Shown: one piece after another, positions 15,652 to 22,840 of the stretch | Position numbering within the stretch: position 1 is the first letter of the stretch | Layout of the letters: the number at the start of each line of letters is the position of its first letter | NCBI GenBank assembly: GCA_023301335.1 | Contig: JALZVA010000168.1 | Location: 1-23,563, forward strand | Direction: 5' to 3' | Source: Akkermansiaceae bacterium | Lineage (GTDB): Bacteria; Verrucomicrobiota; Verrucomicrobiia; Verrucomicrobiales; Akkermansiaceae | Length of the DNA stretch: 23,563 bases | The notes under the pieces: model-generated | The model's input: the letters and a program-made list of their open reading frames with translations, nothing else | Databases searched by the model: none | Told to the model about the DNA's origin: nothing | Translations under genes and position numbers: made by a program

Positions 15652-16913
15652 CACCAGAAGAGATTAAAGAGCAAATCTATGCAATGGGAGAACAGGCAAG
15701 AAAAGCGGCTTTAAAACTTGCTGTCTTATCTGCCGACAAGAAGAATGAGATTTTGTTAGCCATGAGCCAGGCGCTCCGCTCCGCCTCTGCGAAAATCGTA
15801 AGCGCCAATGCACTGGACATTACCGCCGGTGAAGAAAAAGGCTTGGGTTCTGCACTGCTTGATCGACTTCGCTTAGATGAAGCTAGAGTAGATGCCATCG
15901 CTACAAGTATCGAAAAAGTCGCCAAGCTTCACGACCCCGTTGGCGAGCAGCTCAGCCAGTGGCAACACCCACAGGGCATGGAAATCGAACAGGTGCGTGT
16001 GCCGATTGGAGTGATTGGCATTATCTACGAGAGCCGCCCTAACGTCACCTCCGATGCGGCTGTCCTCTGTCTAAAATCTGGTAATGCTACCATCCTACGA
16101 GGTGGCTCAGAAGCAATCCACTCAAATAGAGCGATCGCTGAGGCTCTACAATCTGGGGGAGAAACAGCAGGCTTACCCGAAGGTGCGATCCAGCTCATCC
16201 CCTTCACTGACCGCGAGAGCGTCAAGGTGATGGCAGGGATGGACAAATGGTTAGACCTGATTATCCCACGTGGCGGAAAGGGATTGATCGAAACGGTCGT
16301 CTCCCTAGCTCGGATGCCAGTCATCAAGCACTACGATGGCATCTGCCACACCTATGTGGATAGCGAGGCAAACCTCAGCATGGCTGCCAAGATTGTCCAT
16401 AACGCAAAAACACACAAACCTTCCGTTTGTAACGCCCTCGAAACACTTTTGATTCACAGCTCTGTCGCTGAAGAGTTCCTTCCTCAGCTGGTAACCTTGT
16501 TAGACGAAAATGCTGTAGAAATACGTGGAGACAACACCGTGTTAAAAATACTCGGTGATCGTGCCCAAGCAGTTATTGAAGAAGATTGGGAGACTGAATA
16601 CCTTGATTACATCATGTCCGTGAAAGTGGTCAACTCGGTCGAGAACGCCATCACTCACATCAACACCTACGGTTCAGGACACTCTGATTGTATCGTCACA
16701 GAGAATCAGGAAACGGCTCAGCAATTTTTAACAACTGTGGACGCAGCCTGTGTCTATCACAACGTCTCCACCCGCTTCAGCGATGGAGAGGAATTTGGCT
16801 TTGGCGCAGAGATTGGGATCTCCACCGATAAGCTTCATGCCCGTGGGCCAATGGCCTTAAAAGAACTTACTTCTTATCAATACCGTATCCGAGGGAACGG
16901 AGACATCCGCTAA
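15648..16913 (+). CDS. proA: Gamma-glutamyl phosphate reductase
   Basis: This NADPH-dependent enzyme turns gamma-glutamyl phosphate into glutamate 5-semialdehyde, the second step of proline synthesis. 421 residues, normal length. The aldehyde-dehydrogenase fold shows VRVPIGVIGIIYESRPNVT, LKSGNATILRGGSEA, IIPRGGKGLI and the catalytic cysteine C261 in HKPSVCNALETLL; the C-terminal GFGAEIGISTDKLHARGP is the ProA signature. It overlaps proB by four bases (ATGA), which suits channelling or balanced synthesis of the labile intermediate's two enzymes. The DUF368 gene begins 6 bases after its stop. proC is not in the window. Confidence 0.97.
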   Translation: MTPEEIKEQIYAMGEQARKAALKLAVLSADKKNEILLAMSQALRSASAKIVSANALDITAGEEKGLGSALLDRLRLDEARVDAIATSIEKVAKLHDPVGEQLSQWQHPQGMEIEQVRVPIGVIGIIYESRPNVTSDAAVLCLKSGNATILRGGSEAIHSNRAIAEALQSGGETAGLPEGAIQLIPFTDRESVKVMAGMDKWLDLIIPRGGKGLIETVVSLARMPVIKHYDGICHTYVDSEANLSMAAKIVHNAKTHKPSVCNALETLLIHSSVAEEFLPQLVTLLDENAVEIRGDNTVLKILGDRAQAVIEEDWETEYLDYIMSVKVVNSVENAITHINTYGSGHSDCIVTENQETAQQFLTTVDAACVYHNVSTRFSDGEEFGFGAEIGISTDKLHARGPMALKELTSYQYRIRGNGDIR

Positions 16914-16919
16914 ATCAAG

Positions 16920-17843
16920 ATGAACTGGCTCTCTATTTTCTTAAAAGGCTTTGCCATGGGTGCAGCGAACGTCATCCCTGGCGTCTCTGGCGGAACCGTT
17001 GCGTTCATCACTGGTATTTATGAACGCCTAATCCACGCCATCAAGTCGTTCGATATTTCCGCACTGCGGATGTTGAAAAAGAAACGCTTAGGGGATTTTG
17101 CAAGGCACGTTGATTTAGGCTTCCTCTGTGTTTTAGGCTCAGGTGTTGTCGTGAGTGTGTTCTCCCTCGCTAAGTTTTTAGAATGGTCCTACCAAGAGCA
17201 CCCCGTGGATACCTCGGGAGTATTTTTCGGCTTAATCGCACTCTCCGTTTACAGTGTCGCTAAAATGGTTAAAAAATGGGGGCCAAACTGCTTCATCGCA
17301 CTCCTAATAGGCTGTGCCGTGGCTGTCTCCTTAGCCTTTATTGACCAAGCTGGAGAGAATAAGGAATACTGGTACCTTGCAGTCTGTGGAGCTGTGGCGA
17401 TGTGTAGCATGATTTTACCCGGGGTTTCTGGCTCTTTCGTGCTGATTCTGATGGGGAACTATAGACTCATTCTTAATTCCGTGAACAACCTCCGCGATCG
17501 TGATTTCGAGGCAGCCCTCCCGGTCATTATCCCTGTAGGAATTGGCGCAGTCATTGGAGTAGCCCTCCTCTCCCGCTTTCTCAGTTGGCTCTTCAAGTCT
17601 TACCACGACCTCACCACAGCATTGATCACCGGCTTTGTCGCAGGCTCCTTGTATGTGATCTGGCCTTGGAAAGATCCCATCATCACCACTTTAGCAGGGA
17701 AAGAAAAGGTCTTAGGATACGAACGCTTCATTCCTGACTTCAGTGCACAGGCCACATGGATCACAGTTGGCTGCATCCTTGTCGGTGCTGCTGTGATGCT
17801 CGCCATGGAGCTCTTAGGAAGAAGTAAGAACAAGTCCGCCTAA
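16920..17843 (+). CDS. popT: DUF368 membrane protein, PopT-type polyprenyl-phosphate transporter
   Basis: DUF368 proteins have been described as flippases that return undecaprenyl phosphate to the cytoplasmic face for reuse in wall and O-antigen synthesis. 307 residues with about eight to nine membrane segments. Two related glycine motifs mark the family and suggest an internal repeat: GAANVIPGVSGGTVAFITG (14-32) and CSMILPGVSGSFVLILMGN (near 161-179). The family match is clear; the exact role here is taken from characterised relatives. It is the last gene of the operon and starts 6 bases after proA. No terminator is evident in the 109 bases before ndk, so some read-through into ndk is possible. 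Confidence 0.9.
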   Translation: MNWLSIFLKGFAMGAANVIPGVSGGTVAFITGIYERLIHAIKSFDISALRMLKKKRLGDFARHVDLGFLCVLGSGVVVSVFSLAKFLEWSYQEHPVDTSGVFFGLIALSVYSVAKMVKKWGPNCFIALLIGCAVAVSLAFIDQAGENKEYWYLAVCGAVAMCSMILPGVSGSFVLILMGNYRLILNSVNNLRDRDFEAALPVIIPVGIGAVIGVALLSRFLSWLFKSYHDLTTALITGFVAGSLYVIWPWKDPIITTLAGKEKVLGYERFIPDFSAQATWITVGCILVGAAVMLAMELLGRSKNKSA

Positions 17844-17952
17844 GACCGTCCCTGAGCGCATAGCTTAGCCCCCTTCCCCGCTTTCTTAGAAGTCCTACAT
17901 AAACCCCGAGTTTGTGCTTGCATCTACTGCTTGAGTCGATAGGCATGCAGAC

Positions 17953-18378
17953 ATGTCTAAAGAAACAACTCTCGTCCTATTTAAGCCTGATTGCGTCACA
18001 AAAAACCTTTCCGGTAACGTGCTTTCTAGATTCTTAGATGCTGGGCTCGAAGTCCGCGGCATCAAGATGATGACTCTCAGTAAGGAGCTCCTCAAGGAAC
18101 ACTACGCACATGTGTCCGAGCTTCCCTTTTTTCCAGATATCGTAGCTTTCATGCAGAGTTCACCAGTCGTCGCGCTCGCCCTTGAAGGGGAAGGCGCAAT
18201 CACCAAAGTGCGTGACCTCCTCGGGCCTACGAACTCCAAAGAAGCTCCTGCAGGAACTATCCGTGGTGACCTCGGTGACGACATGATGATAAACGTCTGT
18301 CACGCATCTGACAGCCCTGAGGCAGCTGCTGCTGAGCTCAAGCGCTTCTTCGGTGAAGGTGAAGTCTTTAGCTTCTAG
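17953..18378 (+). CDS. ndk: Nucleoside diphosphate kinase
   Basis: Ndk moves the terminal phosphate between nucleoside tri- and diphosphates through a phospho-histidine. 141 residues, typical length. Motifs are TLVLFKPDCV near the start, the GTIRGDLG loop, and NVCHASDS with catalytic H117. The usual NxIHGSDS reads NVCHASDS here, which leaves the His and Ser/Asp in place. Start ATG 17953 lacks a Shine-Dalgarno. It is followed 26 bases after the stop by a strong terminator, so ndk ends a transcript. Confidence 0.96.
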   Translation: MSKETTLVLFKPDCVTKNLSGNVLSRFLDAGLEVRGIKMMTLSKELLKEHYAHVSELPFFPDIVAFMQSSPVVALALEGEGAITKVRDLLGPTNSKEAPAGTIRGDLGDDMMINVCHASDSPEAAAAELKRFFGEGEVFSF

Positions 18379-18404
18379 TCCCTTCCCTTTTTCTTAGAAT
18401 GCCT

Positions 18405-18442
18405 AAGATCCCACTCTAAAACGTGGGATCTTTTGCTTTTTT
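18405..18442 (+). terminator. Rho-independent terminator after ndk
   Basis: The arms AAGATCCCAC (18405-18414) and GTGGGATCTT (18423-18432) form a perfect 10-bp stem with an 8-base loop, followed by TTTTGCTTTTTT. This is the strongest terminator in the window. Confidence 0.93.
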
Positions 18443-18484
18443 AAATCAAATCTTCAAGTATTCATAAAAAATTCTTGATTCTAT

Positions 18485-18613
18485 GGGGAAATCATGGTGC
18501 TTTCCCCCTCCCGACCGCTGGACTCAGTGCCGCTGAATACTCATTAGAGGCTACTCGTTCTCCTAAGTGGAAGGTTATCATCATAAACAAACAACGCTAG
18601 TGTGATGAACTAG
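18485..18613 (+). promoter_or_regulatory. Structured 5' leader region of rplU-rpmA, candidate
   Basis: The ~200 bases between the ndk terminator and the rplU ATG must hold the rplU promoter and leader. GGGGAAA (18485-18491) and TTTCCCC (18501-18507) form a perfect 7-bp hairpin. CTAGT (18597-18601) and ACTAG (18609-18613) form a smaller one 26 bases before the start codon. Ribosomal-protein operons often carry autoregulatory leaders, and L21 leaders are known in other phyla, but I do not recognise a known structure here. The promoter hexamers are not clear. Confidence 0.3.
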
Positions 18614-18639
18614 TATTTAACGTAAACATAACAAAATTA

Positions 18640-18951
18640 ATGTCCTACGCAGTATTCAAAACAGGTGGCAAGCAATATCGTGTCTCAGAAGGCGATGTTC
18701 TTGATGTAGAAAAGCTCGACCTTGAAGAAGGCACAGAAGCAACATTTGAAGAAGTTCTCCTCGTTAACGACGGGTCTTCTACACAGATTGGTACGCCAAT
18801 CGTCAAAGGTGCGACTGTAAAAGCAAAAGTTGTGGAGCAGTTCCGCGGTAAAAAAGGAATCGCTTTCAAATTCAAGCGTCGCCAAGGTTACCACAAGACA
18901 AAAGGCTATCGCCGTCATCTCACTAAGCTTGAAATCACAAGCATTAAGTAA
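18640..18951 (+). CDS. rplU: 50S ribosomal protein L21
   Basis: L21 binds 23S rRNA in the large subunit. 103 residues, the usual length, starting MSYAVFKTGGKQYRVSEGD and carrying the family's C-terminal signature in KRRQGYHKTKGYRRHLTKLEI. It is followed 34 bases on by rpmA, the nearly universal rplU-rpmA pair. The leader before the ATG is A-rich (aacataacaaaattaATG) with no Shine-Dalgarno, notable for a highly expressed gene. Confidence 0.98.
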   Translation: MSYAVFKTGGKQYRVSEGDVLDVEKLDLEEGTEATFEEVLLVNDGSSTQIGTPIVKGATVKAKVVEQFRGKKGIAFKFKRRQGYHKTKGYRRHLTKLEITSIK

Positions 18952-18985
18952 TTTTCCCAAACTCTAACTCTAGAAACTTAGATAA

Positions 18986-19237
18986 ATGGCTCATAAGAAA
19001 GGACAAGGTTCAGTCAAGAACGGACGCGACTCACGTAGTAAGCGTCTCGGTGTAAAGAAATTTGGTGGTGAAGTAGTTATCCCTGGTAACATCATCATCC
19101 GTCAGCGTGGTACCAAGTGGAGACCTGGTAAAAACGTAGGTATTGGAAAAGATCACACCATCTTCGCACTGAAAGAAGGTAACGTGTTTTTCGATCAGTC
19201 AGGCCGTCGTGTAAACGTCGTTCTAGCTGAAGCGTAA
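18986..19237 (+). CDS. rpmA: 50S ribosomal protein L27
   Basis: L27 reaches the peptidyl-transferase centre with its N-terminal tail. 83 residues: MAHKKGQGSVKNGRDS gives the mature-type N-terminus directly, without the cleaved extension of Firmicutes, and the body has IIRQRGTKWRPGKNVGIGKDHT. It is the second gene of rplU-rpmA and is followed by a terminator. No Shine-Dalgarno is seen (actctagaaacttagataaATG). Confidence 0.98.
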   Translation: MAHKKGQGSVKNGRDSRSKRLGVKKFGGEVVIPGNIIIRQRGTKWRPGKNVGIGKDHTIFALKEGNVFFDQSGRRVNVVLAEA

Positions 19238-19262
19238 GACTCTTCCACTCAATCGATTTTTT

Positions 19263-19293
19263 AAAGCCTACTCATTTCATGGGTAGGCTTTTT
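19263..19293 (+). terminator. Rho-independent terminator after rpmA
   Basis: AAAGCCTACTC (19263-19273) pairs with GGGTAGGCTTT (19281-19291), an 11-bp stem with one G-T pair and a 7-base loop, ending in five T. It closes the rplU-rpmA transcript. Confidence 0.92.
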
Positions 19294-19366
19294 ATATGCT
19301 ACCGATCGCCTACTCGTACCACCTTCACTGCACACAGACCGACTCCCCGAACACACTCCACTTTTT

Positions 19367-19939
19367 ATGCTAGAAACATCCATTACTGAAACTGAATTTG
19401 CCGCCATTGACTTTGAGTCAGCGGGCTCAGCTCCAGGGAAGACGGATGCTCCTATTCAGATAGGCATCACTGTCTGGAGTCTCAGTAAAGGAGTCATCGA
19501 GCAGTGGATGAGCTATATTCACACAGATGAAGACATCACCTGGGCAGCCCAAAAAGTCCACGGCATCAACATCAACGACCTCCAAAATGCCCCTAAATTC
19601 GCCCTGCTTTGGCCCACTCTAAAGCGCTTACTTTCCGATCGCGCAGTGGTCGCCCATGGACACGGCACAGAAAAGAGGTTTCTCCGCAGCTTCCCTGGCC
19701 ACGCCTTTTCTCCATGGGTAGACACTCTCACTCTCTCAAGAAAAGCTTGGCCTCAGCTAAGCTCCCACAGCCTAGAAAACGTCTGTGACAGCCTTGGTAT
19801 CTCCGACTCGATCAAAGCTGCAGTACCTAAAAAGTGCTGGCATGATGCGCTTTTCGATGCCACAGGCTCGATCTTTCTGCTTCAATCGCTCATCCAGCAG
19901 CATAGTTTAGAGAATCGACCACTTGGCGTCCTGCTCTAA
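19367..19939 (+). CDS. DEDDh 3'-5' exonuclease (DnaQ-like) with variant Exo II motif
   Basis: This is probably a single-strand or proofreading-type exonuclease. 190 residues cover one RNase-H-fold exonuclease domain. Exo I is A-A-I-D15-F-E17-S. Exo III is W-H159-D-A-L-F-D164-A-T-G-S, the DEDDh arrangement. Exo II, normally close to AHNAxFDxxFL, reads A96-H-G-H-G-T-E102-K-R-F-L106: Glu replaces the usual metal-binding Asp and Asn is Gly. The later PWVDTLTLSRKAWP and SHSLENVCDSLGI segments match DnaQ-like proteins. I believe similar HGTEKRFL sequences occur in verrucomicrobial relatives, but that is memory, not a search. Without polymerase-binding regions it is unlikely to be the polymerase III epsilon subunit. 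pth begins 31 bases after the stop. Confidence 0.85.
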   Translation: MLETSITETEFAAIDFESAGSAPGKTDAPIQIGITVWSLSKGVIEQWMSYIHTDEDITWAAQKVHGININDLQNAPKFALLWPTLKRLLSDRAVVAHGHGTEKRFLRSFPGHAFSPWVDTLTLSRKAWPQLSSHSLENVCDSLGISDSIKAAVPKKCWHDALFDATGSIFLLQSLIQQHSLENRPLGVLL

Positions 19940-19970
19940 ACACCACATCTTACCCAAGAACCACACTTTC

Positions 19971-20573
19971 ATGATCAAACTTATCATTGGCCTAGGGAAT
20001 CCAGGACAGAAATACGCCGACACTCGGCACAATGTCGGGTTCGACCTCCTCGATGTCCTCGCTGACAGAGCGGGAGCTAGCTTTGCCAACCACCTTAAAT
20101 GGCGTGCTCATATTTGTAAGCATCCTCTGGGTATGCTCATGAAACCTCAGACCTTTATGAATGAAAGCGGGATCTCAGTCGGAGCCGCGCTACGCTTCCA
20201 TAAATGGACGCCTGAGCAGATCCTCGTCATTTACGATGATGTCGACCTCCCCTTCTCAGACCTTCGTTTTCGTGAAAAAGGCTCAGCCGGTGGCCACAAT
20301 GGAATCAAATCACTCATCCAGCATCTCGGCACTGATGCATTCCCTAGACTCAAGTTTGGCATCGGTTCCAGCAAGCCAGGAGGCATGGTTGGCCATGTTT
20401 TAGGGAAATTCGACACAGAAGAACGCAAAGTTCTCGAAAACAGGCTTGCAACTGCGGCTGATGCCGTGCAGGTTGCCACCTCCCAAGGGGTTTTACATGC
20501 CGCAAGTATGTTTAACACCAAAAAATCAAAGGGCAAAGAATCTCAAATCATACAAAAAAATACAGAATTATGA
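19971..20573 (+). CDS. pth: Peptidyl-tRNA hydrolase
   Basis: Pth frees tRNA from prematurely released peptidyl-tRNA. 200 residues from the ATG at 19971. The frame is open upstream to a TTG at 19923, but that extension overlaps the exonuclease gene and the family N-terminus begins at MIKLIIGLGNPGQKY. Catalytic H20 sits in TRHNVGFDLLD; N10, the QTFMNESG motif, YDDVDLPF and GSAGGHNGIKSLIQHLG are all present. The last ~15 residues are Lys-rich. Its stop overlaps the rpsF start (ATGA), giving translational coupling of pth and rpsF. Confidence 0.97.
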   Translation: MIKLIIGLGNPGQKYADTRHNVGFDLLDVLADRAGASFANHLKWRAHICKHPLGMLMKPQTFMNESGISVGAALRFHKWTPEQILVIYDDVDLPFSDLRFREKGSAGGHNGIKSLIQHLGTDAFPRLKFGIGSSKPGGMVGHVLGKFDTEERKVLENRLATAADAVQVATSQGVLHAASMFNTKKSKGKESQIIQKNTEL

Positions 20574-20857
20574 GCAGAAAATACGAAGGAATGATCATTC
20601 TTGATACTCGTGGTAATGAAGGATCAGTAACTGACCTCGTTCAGAAGGTGTCAAAAGAAATGGAAACTGAAGGAGCTAAGCTGGAGTCCGTAGAAGACCT
20701 CGGACGTAAGCAATTTGCCTACAACGCCCGCAAGCTTGCTGCTGGCCAGTATGTAAATGTCGTTTTTGAAGCCTGCCCGAATACACTTGAAAAGCTTCAG
20801 GATAAGCTTAGTCTTAACGAGTCTATTTATATGCAGCGCTATCTTCGTATTGCTTAA
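20570..20857 (+). CDS. rpsF: 30S ribosomal protein S6
   Basis: S6 pairs with S18 on the platform of the small subunit. 95 residues, opening with MSRKYEGMIILDTRG and with DLGRKQFAYNARKLAAGQYVN matching the family (usual GRRKLAYpIkk...GxY). It overlaps pth by four bases, so a separate leader such as the known S6-S18-binding element of other phyla has no room directly before it. ssb follows 67 bases on. rpsR and rplI, the common partners in rpsF-ssb-rpsR-rplI, are absent here. Confidence 0.96.
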   Translation: MSRKYEGMIILDTRGNEGSVTDLVQKVSKEMETEGAKLESVEDLGRKQFAYNARKLAAGQYVNVVFEACPNTLEKLQDKLSLNESIYMQRYLRIA

Positions 20858-20924
20858 TTGCAACGAAGCAGCAGCATATAAAGCCATCAACTAAAACACA
20901 CTAATTAATTAACAAAACGATACT

Positions 20925-21380
20925 ATGGCAAATGTAAATAAAGTAACACTGATCGGTCGTATCACACGCGATATCGAACTCAAATACACCACCAAGGGAA
21001 CCGCTGTTTCCGAGCTTGGGCTCGCCGTGAATCGCTCCCGTCAGGACGATTCCGGACAGCGTATTGAGGAAACCACCTACGTTGACGTCACTCTCTGGGG
21101 ACGTCAGGCTGAGCTGGCTAATCAATACCTCGCGAAAGGTCGCGAAGTCTATATTGAAGGACGCCTTCAGCTTGATACTTGGCAGGATAAAACCAGTGGA
21201 CAAAACCGCCAAAAGCTCCGCGTTGTCGGAGAGAACATGCAGTTCATTGGCGGCACAGGAGGTGGCAGCGGGAGCTCTAACCCTCCACAACAATCTCAGC
21301 AAGCACCACAAAACGCTCCTAGCGGTGGCTCACCTGCTGCTGATGTGAAGTTCGAGGAAGAAGATGACATCCCCTTTTAA
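20925..21380 (+). CDS. ssb: Single-stranded DNA-binding protein
   Basis: SSB coats single-stranded DNA during replication, repair and recombination and recruits partners by its C-terminal tip. 151 residues: OB-fold about 1-110 (NKVTLIGRITRDIELKYT..., VDVTLWGRQAELANQYLAKG, VYIEGRLQLDTW), a Gly/Ser/Pro/Gln-rich linker (about 111-138), and an acidic end finishing in the canonical DDIPF. The leader before ATG is AT-rich (TTAATTAATTAACAAAACGATACT) with no Shine-Dalgarno. It follows rpsF by 67 bases and is closed by a terminator. Confidence 0.97.
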   Translation: MANVNKVTLIGRITRDIELKYTTKGTAVSELGLAVNRSRQDDSGQRIEETTYVDVTLWGRQAELANQYLAKGREVYIEGRLQLDTWQDKTSGQNRQKLRVVGENMQFIGGTGGGSGSSNPPQQSQQAPQNAPSGGSPAADVKFEEEDDIPF

Positions 21381-21390
21381 GATCACGACA

Positions 21391-21404
21391 GCTTTTTAAA
21401 AAGC
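21391..21404. repeat. Perfect 14-bp palindrome after ssb
   Basis: GCTTTTTAAAAAGC is fully self-complementary and starts 10 bases after the ssb stop, ahead of the main terminator. It is too tight to fold as a good RNA hairpin (the arms meet), so if it does anything it would be at the DNA level; it may be chance in AT-rich sequence. Confidence 0.4.
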
Positions 21405-21441
21405 GAGTTAGAAATAAAAGCCAAATCTATAAAAATTTTAG

Positions 21442-21475
21442 ATGCACCACGTTTTAAACGGGTGCATTTTTTTTT
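21442..21475 (+). terminator. Rho-independent terminator after ssb
   Basis: ATGCACC (21442-21448) pairs with GGTGCAT (21461-21467). An inner CGTT/AACG stem extends it with a single bulged A. Nine T follow from 21467 to 21475. Confidence 0.92.
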
Positions 21476-21523
21476 GTATTTCTTCTAGCATTTTTGCCCC
21501 CCTTTATTAGCCTCTCGACCGAA

Positions 21524-22768
21524 ATGAAACGACTCGCTAACTCTCTATTCCTTACCTCACTTTTTTTATCTCCCAGCCTACTTGCTGGCGATGCGCCACG
21601 TATCATTATTGATGATAAAAAATGGGGAAATGAAAAACAATCACCTAAAATCCTCGATTTCTCTTTCGACGCCCGTGTGCGCTACGAGTTCCGTGAAGAA
21701 GGGAACCTCGACGCCTCTCATGCCGGGACTGTTCGTCTCCGCCCTGGCTTAACCTTTCTTCCTGACGGCCCTTTCTCTGTTTTTGTAGAAGGTGAGTTCA
21801 CCTCTGCCCTACTTGATGATTTCCAGTCTGGCCCGTCACCTGACCTTGAGCCATTCACTCCTGGGAACACGCCTATTTTTGACCCTGAGACAGCGGAGCT
21901 TAATCAAGCATACGCACAGTATAAGAAAAACGGGTTTCAAATTAGAGTAGGTCGTCAACGCTACATCCTCGATAATTCCGCTTTCGTGGGTAATCTCGTT
22001 TGGAGACAGAACGAGCAGACACTTGATGCCGCCACACTTTCCTACACAGGTGACGACTACTCTATCAGCTACGCATATGCAAATCAGGTGAATCGTATTT
22101 TTGGTTCTGATGCTAATGGTTTACTTAGGGAACTAGAGGGAGACATCCACCTACTCAATGGCTGGAAAAAATTTGGCGATCTTAAAGTAGGTGGTTACGC
22201 TTACCTCATTGATTTTGATGAAGCTCCAAATAATGCTTTTCTCAATCGTGCCTCTTCTAATACCTTTGGTGGCTATGTAAAATATCAAGGATGGCATGCC
22301 GAATTTGCCTTCCAGACAGATGGTGACAGTAGTAACCTAAATAGAAACGAGTCTATCTACGCTCACGTTTACTACGGCACAACAGCAGGAAACTTTAAAT
22401 TGAAAGCTGGCTTAGAGCACCTTGAAGAAGACTTCTACACACCGCTTTCGACCGTGCATCTCTTTAATGGCTTTGCTGATAACTTCATTGCCTCTCGTCT
22501 AGGAATAGCTGATAATCCTGGTATCAATGACCTCTATGTCATGGCCGGCACCGAAGTGGCTGACGTTCACCTCAAGGGCTTTGCTCACTACTACACAAAC
22601 GACTCAGTTAGCCAGGACTTTGGCTGGGAGCTAGATTTCGTTGCCCATAAGCAACTAAGTGAAGGGGTGCATCTCATCACCAAGCTAGCCTATTACAATG
22701 GAGGCGGCGGTGGAGCCAATGATGACAACATCAAGCAAGCCTCGGTGCAGCTCGACTACAGTTTCTAA
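21524..22768 (+). CDS. Alginate-export-like outer-membrane porin
   Basis: 414 residues from the ATG at 21524, chosen because it gives a typical signal peptide (MKRLANSLFLTSLFLSPSLLA, then GDAP); an open extension to 21494 adds no sensible sequence. The mature protein has alternating-residue beta strands throughout and ends DYSF, with the C-terminal Phe expected of an outer-membrane barrel. The central block VRLRPGLTFLPDG, FVEGEF, DPETAELNQAYAQY, GRQRYILDNSAFVGN and WRQNEQT (to about residue 165) matches the Alginate_exp family, whose namesake AlgE exports alginate. Many relatives outside Pseudomonas are just general porins, and no alginate genes lie nearby. It sits between the terminators of ssb and its own. 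Confidence 0.85.
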   Translation: MKRLANSLFLTSLFLSPSLLAGDAPRIIIDDKKWGNEKQSPKILDFSFDARVRYEFREEGNLDASHAGTVRLRPGLTFLPDGPFSVFVEGEFTSALLDDFQSGPSPDLEPFTPGNTPIFDPETAELNQAYAQYKKNGFQIRVGRQRYILDNSAFVGNLVWRQNEQTLDAATLSYTGDDYSISYAYANQVNRIFGSDANGLLRELEGDIHLLNGWKKFGDLKVGGYAYLIDFDEAPNNAFLNRASSNTFGGYVKYQGWHAEFAFQTDGDSSNLNRNESIYAHVYYGTTAGNFKLKAGLEHLEEDFYTPLSTVHLFNGFADNFIASRLGIADNPGINDLYVMAGTEVADVHLKGFAHYYTNDSVSQDFGWELDFVAHKQLSEGVHLITKLAYYNGGGGGANDDNIKQASVQLDYSF

Positions 22769-22801
22769 GATCTATCCGATCTAACGAAAACTCACCCATT
22801 C

Positions 22802-22840
22802 ATGCTAGCACGCCACGAGGCCTGCTAGCATTCTGTTTTT
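22802..22840 (+). terminator. Rho-independent terminator after the porin gene
   Basis: ATGCTAGCA (22802-22810) and TGCTAGCAT (22823-22831) form a perfect 9-bp stem, with an inner GCC/GGC stem and ACGA loop, then TCTGTTTTT. The 3' arm contains the stop codon of the convergent gene (22825-22827), so the element overlaps the end of that coding region. Confidence 0.85.

Noticed and set aside
17883..17952. Possible sigma-70 promoter before ndk
   Set aside because: Several TTG-containing hexamers are present, but none has a convincing -10 at 16-18 bases.
18685..18960. Minus-strand open frame of 91 codons over rplU
   Set aside because: It is a shadow of rplU; cysteine/phenylalanine-rich translation without any recognisable domain.
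19923..19970. Upstream TTG start for pth
   Set aside because: It overlaps the exonuclease gene and adds residues ahead of the conserved Pth N-terminus.
20901..21311. Minus-strand open frame of 136 codons over ssb
   Set aside because: It is a shadow of ssb, with no family resemblance and no promoter-like context.
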